This document shows positions 56,381-64,000 of a stretch of DNA of 64,000 nt, in pieces. Every line of letters starts with the position of its first letter. Position 1 is the first letter of the stretch. The notes under the pieces were generated by a model that ran no database searches, had not been told where the DNA came from, and was given only the letters and a program-made list of their open reading frames with translations. Both the position numbers and the translations under genes were made by a program. Origin of the DNA: Daucus carota subsp. sativus (Eukaryota; Streptophyta; Magnoliopsida; Apiales; Apiaceae); NCBI RefSeq assembly GCF_001625215.2, contig NC_030384.2:26152527-26216526 (forward strand), written 5' to 3'.

Positions 56381-56779
56381 GGCCATGTCTGAAGGTTAGA
56401 GGTTTGAGCAAAATTAGAGGTTTGAGGTGTCTTAGAGGTTTGACCACTGGAATCCGTTAAAATTAGTGTTTAATAGTTAGCGAATTGAAATAGAGATTTG
56501 GATCCAAAAAGTGAATTTTGAAAAAACTACTTTGAGGAGTTTTTTGGGTTAGAAGATTTGGTTTGTGTCAGAAAAAGCTCACCAATCAGTTATTTACCAA
56601 ACAATTTTACGGAAAACAACTAATTTAATCCGTTAATCAAAACATCTACTTCAAACACATAGTCAAAACATCTGATTCAATCCGCCAATCCGCTAACAGT
56701 TAATCTTGAAACTGGGCCATAGTCAAAACATCTGATTCAATCCGCCAATCCGCTAACAGTTAATCTTGAAACTGGGCCA
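56381..56779. mobile_element. MITE, inverted copy 1 (with internal 59-bp duplication)
   Basis: The ends GGCCATGTCTGAAGGTTAGA and AACTGGGCC face each other. The inside matches 56,975-57,326 in inverted orientation. A block (CATAGTCAAAACATCTGATT to AACTGGGCC) is repeated in tandem at about 56,660-56,718 and 56,719-56,779. Confidence 0.6.
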
Positions 56780-56974
56780 AAAGTATACATATGCCCACCG
56801 TTGTTTCGTATGACTGTAAGACGAGTTATATTAAAAAGAGCACTGGTCCAACATTATAAAAGAACATAACACTTGTCCAATCGATCCCAACGCGTGTCCA
56901 ATAGATCTTTAATATACTTTTGAGATTCACGTTTTTGTCGCATTTTATGCATGCACGTTCTGTGCGCGAATTAT

Positions 56975-57326
56975 GGCTTGTTTGGAAATTAGCGGTTAGC
57001 TGTTAGCGAATTTAATTAGTTGTTTTGACTAATTGATTAAATTAATTGTTTTGACTAATTGATTGAATTTGATGTTTTGACTATCGGATTGAATTAGCTG
57101 TTTCTCGTAAAATTGTTTGGTAAATAGCTGATTGATTAGTTTTTTTTTGACACAAACCAAAACCGTTTATCCAAAAGCTCCTCAAAATAGCTCTTTCAAA
57201 ATTAGCTTTTTGAATCCAAACCTCTATGTCAATCCGCTAAGACGCTAACTACTAAATACTAATATTAGCTTATTTTAGTGGTCAAACATCTAAAATACCT
57301 CAAACCTCTAACTTCCAAACAGGGCC
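56975..57326. mobile_element. MITE, inverted copy 2
   Basis: The ends GGCTTGTTTGGAAATTAGCG and CTTCCAAACAGGGCC form a terminal inverted repeat. It carries 'aattagttgttttgactaattgatt' repeats inside. Related to 56,381-56,779 in opposite orientation; the two together could form a hairpin of about 350 bp. Confidence 0.65.
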
Positions 57327-57814
57327 TATATATACACAATTAAAAAATATAATTATAATTTTAAAATAAAATTACATATATATATATATATATATATATA
57401 TGTAATTAAAAAAATATTATTAATCACCCGTTCATGGGGTTATATACTTGGAGATAAATCTCTTATATAGAGTTCTTTATGCATTTTATCACAAATCATT
57501 GTTTTTATTATAAAAAAGAGTTAATTGCAAAATGCATCCCAAACGCACTTTAGTCAACATACTTTTATAAATTGCAGTTTGCAACCCCTTATTATTTATC
57601 ACACTGCATTCCACATTCTTTCCGTCCAAGTCCGTTAAATCTCCATGTTTAACGTTACTTGAGTGAGGGTAGAACCAGAAAATCCATTTTCAACAGTGTT
57701 CTTCCCCAATTTAGCTATAAATGCCCTAAATATGTTTGTATTAGCCCTAATCTAATCTCCTATACTTCAAACAAGATGGCCAAGCATTGTGTCAATAAAC
57801 ATCATTGTTGCCAG

Positions 57815-57957
57815 CTATCTCTTCAGGCGATCCAAGTCATCAGCAGCATCAAGCATTGTAGGCCTTGCAGAGGGGTTAGACTGGGTACAAAGAATACCTA
57901 GCTCAATTAATTCTCCTATTGTGGCTTCCCACATTCTTTTCACTTTAGGGGACTGAT
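57815..57957 (-). pseudogene. Captured receptor-kinase fragment (subdomain XI end)
   Basis: The minus strand encodes KRMWEATIGELIELGILCTQ, SNPSARPTMLDAADDLDRLK and a stop. This matches the C-terminal end of plant receptor-like kinases (cysteine, then RP..). It lies inside the Pack-MULE; the adjoining exon sequence is at 58,345 beyond a nested MITE. Confidence 0.65.
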
Positions 57958-57988
57958 TTTGAATAGCTCTCAGTCTCTCACCATATTA

Positions 57989-58291
57989 TGTTGTGTTTGG
58001 TTGGGGTGAATGATTGCGGAAGGAATGGAATGAAAAATGAACTATTTTATGGATGATTTTTAAGAAATTTCATTCCTTCTTCCATTCATTCCCTACATCA
58101 TATGCTAGATATCACCCCTTCCATTTGAGATGGAATACTCCATTCTCTCCTATGCTCAATTTCTTCTCAAATCTCATCATAACAATTTTGCATTCTTTCA
58201 AATTTTTTCAAAACTTTCTTTCTATCTTTATTAGTTTCAAGTATTTTTTACTCATTCTATTCCATTCCATTCTCCCTAACCAAACACAACA
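57989..58291. mobile_element. Foldback MITE nested in the Pack-MULE (303 bp)
   Basis: The terminal repeats TGTTGTGTTTGGTTGGGG and CCCTAACCAAACACAACA are flanked by TA. The interior is rich in GGAATGG/CCATTCC repeats. It separates the two captured kinase pieces. Confidence 0.75.
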
Positions 58292-58344
58292 TAGAGTTTA
58301 TTATTTTCTCCATCCTTCTATGATAATGACTTTTTACCCCACAG

Positions 58345-58445
58345 GCTTAGCCCTCCGGTAAACATATCATATGTTGGCCTCTTTCTCGTCACCATCTCTA
58401 AACCCAGAATTCCAAAGCTGTAAACGTCTCCTTTGATGGAGGTGC
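58345..58445 (-). pseudogene. Captured receptor-kinase fragment (subdomains IX-X)
   Basis: The minus strand reads LGTSIKGDVYSFGILGLEMV and TRKRPTYDMFTGGLSL. This is the DVYSFGI..LEM.T.KRPT motif of LRR receptor kinases of the EFR/Xa21 type. It is only about 34 residues and lies upstream of the fragment at 57,815 on the same strand, so both derive from one captured gene. Confidence 0.7.
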
Positions 58446-58799
58446 CTAATCTACAGGAGGTTAATTTAGATCAAGTAGATTATTTATGTTAAGCAGTATT
58501 TTTATAGAGGTGCAGAACTATGTATGTGAACTTATAAATGAGTTTTTCTGGTGGGGAAATCCACAAAACTGCCCTTGATTTTTTTAATTAGGGGTTTTAG
58601 TGTTATAATTTTTTTTAATTGCCGCAATTGTCCTAGATTTTTTAACAGTTCCGTTATCTTTTGACGGAAGAGATGTCGAATGCAGCGCGATAAATAATAA
58701 GGGATTACAAACTGCAATTTATAAAAGTATGTTGACTGAAGTGCGTTTGGGCCCAAGTTTAGGGGTGCATTTCGCAATTAACTCTTATAAAAAATATTA

Positions 58800-59140
58800 C
58801 GAATCACATTAAAATGTGATTTAAGTCACTCCAAATTAAAAGCCACAATTATAACATGTTAGAAGGTTATTTCAAAAAAAAAAAAAAAAACATGTTAGAA
58901 GGTTATATTCTTGTTGCATTGATATTACGAGTTTATTAAAAAATATATTGTGCATGAGAAAAGTTTGGCATAAGAATTCTTTTGATAAATGCTAAACCCA
59001 TCCCCTACAAACTAACCCGATACGGTAATTCCAGGATCCATAAATGACAAGACATCTCTCTTTCTGATGAATAATTTTAAAAGGGATGGCTCATCATAGA
59101 TTACTAGAAAGACTAGAACCAAACACACAAATAAACCGAG
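58800..59140. other. No gene seen
   Basis: Non-coding. CATGTTAGAAGGTTAT is repeated at 58,855 and 58,891 around an A run, a small local duplication. Confidence 0.4.
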
Positions 59141-59143
59141 TCT

Positions 59144-59280
59144 GTGCAGATTAAAGATCGTAAAGTTACTCTTGGCTTTGACAGAGCATTTCAAAGATCT
59201 TATAGCAATTCTCGGCCTTCTAATGCTTCCTTCGGTACACTAAATTTAGTCAAAATTTCTCAAATCCCTTCAATCAATTA
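59144..59280 (+). CDS. Possible exon left of the hAT insertion
   Basis: The frame is open and less AT-biased than its flanks: DRKVTLGFDRAFQRSYSNSR, then PSNASFGTLNLVKISQIPSI up to the hAT border at 59,281. A second open stretch begins right after the element (62,964-63,096). Together they could be an exon split by insertion, but no family, start or splice site is recognised. Confidence 0.25.
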
Positions 59281-59650
59281 CAGGGCCGGCCCCAGGGATT
59301 TGGGTGCCCTAGGCGAGAATGGAAAATGGTGCCCTGTATTTTTGTATCTTATTTTTTTTACACATCTGTTAATTAAAAATAGTATATAACTTGCATATGA
59401 AACAAAAGAATAAGAATGCATCACATTTAAGCCTTGGTTTCTAATATTTTGATCATCACAAATTCGATAAAATCAGTTATATAATACTTGAATAAAAATA
59501 ACAAACTGAGTTTCTTGTAGTATTCAATTCTGAAATTTTCGACCTCCTGCAACAGCAACAAGTGATAATGTATTAGTAAGCTAAAACAGTTATGATGTAT
59601 AATAAGACAATAATGGATTAAAAGCTATATAAGTGAGTTTACCTTAGCCA

Positions 59651-62171
59651 TCATTGATTTTGAAACTTTTTTCTTGGCTTTTGAGATACAAATCTCTCTA
59701 TAATTTTATCATAATTTAGGGAATCTGCCATCTCACTTTCAATGGACAATAAAGCCAATCCATTAAGTCTATCTTGAGACATCGAAGAGCGAAGATAAGA
59801 TTTGATCAGCTTCAACCTAGAAAAAGTTCTTTCCGCCTCTACGACTGTAACAGGAATGGTCACAACGATCCTATAAGCAATCCAAGCATTTGGATAATTT
59901 ATCTGTCTTAAACTAGAGCTTAAATAATTAAGCACATCAATTGATTTTGTTATCTCATCAGGTATAACCATTCGTAGTACCAGCAATTCATTAAACAATT
60001 CTGCACCAACAATATCAGATCGCATATCATGTTTAAGATATTCTTCAAGCTTCATCAACAAGATTTTAAGCTCTCGTCATCACTAGACAGGTGCTTCTTT
60101 AGGTTAAATAAAAACCCAAAATTGTTCTGATAATCTTGAAATTGTTTAAACCGTTCTTTCAATTGAAAGGCCCCTTCATCAACAATATACAAGAAAAAGT
60201 ACCTTCTAAATTTTTCTTCAGCACTCAAATTCAGATCATCATCAGCTCCGGCAGTCCCAAGATCATCAAAATGAACTAGCCTGTGAATCTTTCGCTATTC
60301 AGGAAACACAGGCTCAACATCCAACTCCAATGCAAGTTCCTTTTCCTCATCCTTACAAGAGTCATAGCCAGTTTCTCTGAACTCTTTAAAAAAAATTATA
60401 AGTTCTTCCGATCTAGACAAGGCCAGATCAATATCAATATCTTCACGCTGTAAAAATTTACTCACTGCATTGATGATATTTAATAAATTATGCCAGATGC
60501 ACATTGCAAACAAAAACTCAAAACTTTCAATTTCATTTTCGACCAGACTTCTAGCTTCATTCCTTATCATAGAGTCTTGAGTGACATTACTAAGATGAAC
60601 CAATGCATCCCTTAATTTAGAAGTTTGAAATCTTACCGCTCTTACACTTTCGACATGACTTTCCCATCGCGTTGCACATAATGGCTTTAATGTCAGGCCA
60701 TTAACAAATTTTTTAAGAATATCCCATCGTTGTGTTGAAGATGAAAACAACGTGTATAACCTTTGTATAACCCAAAAAAGTTAGAACCTTTACTACAACA
60801 ATTTGCCATGTCGCAAAGCACAAGATTTAGACTGTGACAACCACAGGGAGTGTAGAAGGCTCGAGGGTTGACATCGAGTAGTCTTTTCTGAACACCCTTA
60901 TGCTTCCATTTCATGTTTGCTCAATTGTCATAAGCTTGTCCTCTAACATCGTCAATATCAAGTCCAAGATCAAGAAGAACTTCTTCAAGCTTGCTAAATA
61001 GTCCAAATCCTGATGTATCATCAAATATCACAAACTATATAAAAAATTCTTCAACTTTAACTGGAGTTACAGAAATATCAACACACCGAAGCACAAGAGA
61101 CATGTGCTCAACACGACTTTTATCAGATGTACAATCCAAGATAACAGAAAAGTATCTTGCTTCTAAAATCTTTTTTATGATTGAATCCTTTATCTCATCT
61201 GCTAGTGACATTATCAAATCATTTTGAATTTTATGGCTCAGATAATGTGTATGTAATATACCTTCCTTAACTAATCGAATATGCTCCTCCATTATTGGAT
61301 CAAATAGTGCAAGCATCTCAATAAATTTACAAAACAACCCATTCTTGCGTTTACCAATTTTCTCTTCATCTCCTCGAAATGCTAAATTATTGCAAGCAAG
61401 AGTTTTTACCACAACAATTATCCTAACTAGGACTTTTTTCCAGCGCTCTATCTCTTTTTTGATTCGATCTTGTTCAATCTTATCAATTGTTTCATTTTTC
61501 TCCATCCTCACCTCTAACTCAATCCAAGCACTCATATTTACAAGATGATTATTACTACTTTCATGAGATTTTAACTTAGCAGTAAGATTGTGCCAATCAT
61601 CAATTCCATCTTCTGCAAAATTTGACTTGGCTACATTGCGTTTAAATAACATACAACAAAAACAAAATACCTTGTTTGCTGAGAGTGAATAAACAAGCCA
61701 CTTTCTATCTTGCTTGTCCCCATTAGGTAGAATCCGAGTATAATGCATCGCAGAAAAATGTCTGTTGCTTGAATCTTTTGGAAATCGGTCTACAATAATT
61801 CTCACAGGACCTTTTCTAACCAACGAATCTCTTAGCCATTGATCAATGTTCTTCCAAGTTCCAGGATCATAATTGATTGTATTATTTGTGTTTTCTTCCT
61901 CAACATCTTCCGCATCATTCTCAACAAGCCCAATTGTAGCATTTTCAGTTTGCTCTTCGATTTCAATCTCTGGCTCAAATTCAACATGGGTCCCCTCATT
62001 TTCAGCCTCTTCTCTAACATCTGCATCTTCATTAGAAACCCCAACATTAGTATTTTTGGAGTCCTTTTTCCCAAAAAATTTGTGCAGTGAGCCCATTTGC
62101 AATTTATCTGCTTCCATCGATTTCAATTTCTTTTGCCTTTTCTGATAACCTGATAATTGATGACGCTTCAT
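59651..62171 (-). pseudogene. hAT transposase, TTF zinc finger/DUF4371 family (recently broken)
   Basis: ATG at 62,171 starts MKRHQLSGYQKRQKKLKSME, then an acidic linker, a TTF-type zinc finger (RHFSAMHYTRILPNGDKQDR, CFCCMLFKRNVAKSNFAEDG), DUF4371 with the first catalytic Asp region (YFSVILDCTSDKSRVEHMSL), the second (GQAYDN), FYTPCGCHSLNLVLCDMANC, LKPLCATRWESHVESVRAVR, and the dimerisation domain (VVTIPVTVVEAERTFSRLKL). Defects are a TAG at about 61,037, a TGA replacing Gly right after GQAYDN (about 60,928), a frameshift near 60,770 and others near 60,295 and 60,061. The first 378 codons are uninterrupted. It is a different lineage from the hAT at 43,419, whose termini are CAGTGGYG. Confidence 0.85.
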
Positions 62172-62213
62172 TTTCTAAGCAGATGAAAGTCTCTTCAGTG
62201 ATAACTCCTATTA

Positions 62214-62567
62214 GAGCATCTCCAATAGTCTCTTAAGTCATTCCTCAAATATAATATAAAATATTCACTCTTAACAATTTAATGTATATTCATCTCCAAC
62301 AACACTCTTTACATCCACTCCTAAACAATATTTTATTATTAAATGAATAGGACTACAATACTAGAGTGGAAAGAGAAAGTGGATGCTTGTATTACTTTAT
62401 AATAAAATATAACTTAAGAGTGAGTGAGAGACTCTTAAAAGAGAGGAGAGAGAATAGACTCTTAAGGTTTTGAAGAGCCTTTAAGAGTCTATTGGAGCTT
62501 CCATTTTGTTAATGCTCTCTATTTTTTTCATTTAAGAGCTTGTTTAAAGAGCTTATTGGAGATGCTC
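62214..62567. mobile_element. PIF/Harbinger-type MITE (354 bp)
   Basis: GAGCATCTCCAATAGTC and the inverted CTTATTGGAGATGCTC are flanked by TTA on both sides. Same family as 11,670-12,039. It lies between the hAT terminus and its transposase start. Confidence 0.8.
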
Positions 62568-62963
62568 TTAAGAGCCAACCCAACAGCCGATCCAATAGTT
62601 TATTGTATTCACATATGTCTGTTTGATGTTTACCCCTCTTTTAGTTTGAGCGTGTACTTCTTTGACCATTTTTTCAAATAAATCTTTTCTTAGAAATAAG
62701 TCTTTTGGTATTTATTAAATTTAAGTTTGACTTAAAATTTTATAAATAGTTTTGAAATATTTAATTTAAATATATTTTTAAATTAATTTGATGTCTCAAA
62801 TACATTTATTTATTTGTATTTTAAATTAATTTTTAATCTTAAATAAAAAAACAAATCTATATAAGAGTATATAAAATAAATATATGAAATTTTTTGCCCC
62901 AAGCCAAAGTGGTGCCCTAGACGGTCGCCTTGGTCGCCTTACCCAAGGGCCGGCCGTGAAGAA

Positions 62964-63096
62964 ATGATACATGATATCGAGTCGTTTGGTTCTATTGCTG
63001 TATCATTCGAACCTTTTTCCGGTAGGCGAAGCCCTCGTTGTGGCAAACAAAAATTGAAAACGCAAGACAGCAGTTCTTTGTCAGAGGAGTACTCAC
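62964..63096 (+). CDS. Possible exon right of the hAT insertion
   Basis: The frame reads MIHDIESFGSIAVSFEPFSG, then RRSPRCGKQKLKTQDSSSLS and EEYS, ending at a MITE (63,100). It has coding-like composition and faces the open stretch at 59,144-59,280 across the hAT element. The family is unknown and the join cannot be reconstructed without an intact homologue. Confidence 0.25.
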
Positions 63097-63099
63097 TAA

Positions 63100-63374
63100 G
63101 AGCAAGTCCAAGAGATGTCCTATTTCATGTCCTAAAAGTTATTATTTAGGGCATTTGATGAAAAAAGTTGATCCAACAATGTTCTAGTGATGCCTTGTAT
63201 CACCAGGACAACATCCTCAAGCCCTATTTTTGAGGCACCTCTCTCCTTGCCCTATCACATATTTTATTATAAAATCTCATCAACACTCACTTTCTCTCTC
63301 TATTATAAAAATACTAGGACATGATATTTTATATTATATTTAGGGTATCAACTAAGACACTCTTGGGCTTGCTC
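63100..63374. mobile_element. PIF/Harbinger-type MITE (275 bp)
   Basis: GAGCAAGTCCAAGAGATG and the inverted CACTCTTGGGCTTGCTC are flanked by TAA at both ends. No coding capacity. Confidence 0.75.
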
Positions 63375-63703
63375 TAAAGCTTAAATGTTGCAGAGGAACT
63401 CAATTTGTCTTGAAACTCATAAATTTCCATGAAAGTTCCAAATTGACTTTTGAATATGGAACACTAGTCAACCATATTCACACGCAGAAGTCAATATATT
63501 GACATTTACACATAGTTCCCCCTTCCCCGTTTCTAAAGTCAAGATTTGTTATTCATTCCTCCCGGTCATTTATCAAACAAATACAGTATTATTCTCATCT
63601 TCTGGAACAAAATTCTAAATATTCTTTCGTGAACTACCTCACAAGTTCATTTCAAATCCTTCAAATCCAAGATAACTGAGATAAATAGATTTAGTAAAAA
63701 ATA

Positions 63704-63940
63704 CTCCCTCCATCCCAAATTAGATGAGGTAGTTGATTTCGGGCACGTAACCTAAAGTGCATTGACCGTTTAGTTCCGAAATTTAATTTTGTAATTTTTC
63801 TTTTGTCAACGAAAATTTCATATTTAAATTTTTATTTGCAGAAATAAAATTTTAAAAATAAGTAATTTAGCTTTGCGGTTAATGGACTTTAAAGTGCGTG
63901 CCCGAAGTCAACGGGTTCATCTAATTTGGGATGGAGGTAG
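63704..63940. mobile_element. Stowaway-type MITE (237 bp)
   Basis: CTCCCTCCATCCCAAATTAG and the inverted CTAATTTGGGATGGAGGTAG are flanked by TA. The CTCCCTCC terminus and TA duplication are typical of Stowaway (Tc1/mariner) MITEs. The remaining bases to 64,000 show nothing further. Confidence 0.85.
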
Positions 63941-64000
63941 TATCTAACAGGAATAGATAAACATATTAATTATTTAATTAATTCTTTTTGTATAAATTTT

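Larger units (their letters stand above)
57518..58784. mobile_element. Pack-MULE with 10-bp target duplication
   Basis: TTATAAAAAA is duplicated exactly at 57,508-57,517 and 58,785-58,794. Terminal inverted repeats start GAGTTAATTGC and continue for about 120-140 bp (AAACGCACTT, GTCAACATACTTTTATAAAT and TTATTATTTATC recur on both ends). Long repeats with a 9-11 bp duplication are Mutator-type. No MURA transposase is present. The interior holds receptor-kinase pieces and a nested MITE, so this is a gene-capturing non-autonomous element. Confidence 0.85.
59281..62958 (-). mobile_element. hAT element with GC-rich termini
   Basis: CAGGGCCGGCCCC at 59,281 and GGGCCGGCCGTG ending 62,958 form the terminal repeats, followed inward by related 'gggtgccctaggcg' and 'ggtgccctagacgg' sequences. 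The transposase runs on the minus strand. An 8-bp target duplication is not preserved (ATCAATTA against AAGAAATG). A Harbinger-like MITE sits at 62,214-62,567 upstream of the ORF. Length 3,678 bp. Confidence 0.75.

Noticed and set aside
57659..57901. Plus-strand 80-codon open frame in the Pack-MULE
   Set aside because: It is antisense to the captured receptor-kinase fragment and has no similarity of its own.
58053..58361. Plus-strand 102-codon open frame rich in Phe and Ser
   Set aside because: It runs through a foldback MITE and its composition is explained by the repeat.
61345..62145. Plus-strand open frames opposite the hAT transposase
   Set aside because: Shadows of the minus-strand transposase with clear DUF4371/TTF motifs.
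1..64000. CRISPR arrays, tRNA, rRNA or bacterial operon signals
   Set aside because: No spaced identical repeats, cloverleaf-type sequences with A/B boxes or rRNA cores were recognised; gene structure is plant nuclear with introns.

Overview
The window is plant nuclear DNA, almost certainly from a eudicot. It is AT-rich, has GT-AG introns, and carries plant-type transposons (Helitron, LINEs with RNase H, hAT, Mutator-like, CACTA ends, PIF/Harbinger-, Stowaway- and pogo-type MITEs) plus plant gene families (B3 transcription factors, an RLCK-VII kinase, a PPR fragment, receptor-kinase fragments). I cannot name the species from sequence alone.

Layout. 1-3.7 kb: transposon ends and a GC-rich tandem array. 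3.7-20.5 kb: a large, imperfect inverted duplication centred near 10.15 kb. Its arms hold four decayed copies (a and b on minus, c and d on plus) of one gene that looks like a B3-domain transcription factor with a conserved, unrecognised upstream domain. The two inner copies run head to head from a shared central promoter. The arms are interrupted by a 1.56 kb element with an 8-bp target duplication, a hAT fragment, a LINE tail, MITEs and four elements ending in (TA)n. 20.5-46.4 kb: a nested stack. Copy d is split by a hAT element (43.42-46.39 kb), then a LINE, and the LINE is split by a Helitron of about 20.3 kb (20,624-40,964).

The Helitron encodes a Rep-helicase (21.1-27.4 kb, two frameshifts), a truncated RPA1-like pseudogene (28.1-29.3 kb) and two nearly complete RPA1-like genes (36.0-40.7 kb). 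It also carries a multi-B3 REM-like gene on the opposite strand (29.9-31.9 kb), a second LINE and a MITE. Behind it, at 42.0-43.2 kb, is an ORF that fuses a catalytically degenerate RNase H-like fold to the same unrecognised domain seen in the inverted-repeat genes.

46.4-52 kb: a PPR fragment and the one clearly intact host gene, a five-exon RLCK-VII-type kinase on the minus strand (48.5-51.8 kb). 52-57.5 kb: AT-rich non-coding DNA with MITEs. 57.5-58.8 kb: a Pack-MULE with a perfect 10-bp target duplication, carrying two receptor-kinase fragments. 59.3-63 kb: a decayed hAT element that may interrupt an unknown gene. The right edge has more MITEs.

In the Helitron, the rolling-circle replicase and its single-strand-binding RPA proteins would act together in transposition. 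Here the replicase is broken while two RPA genes stay nearly open, so this copy could move only with help in trans.
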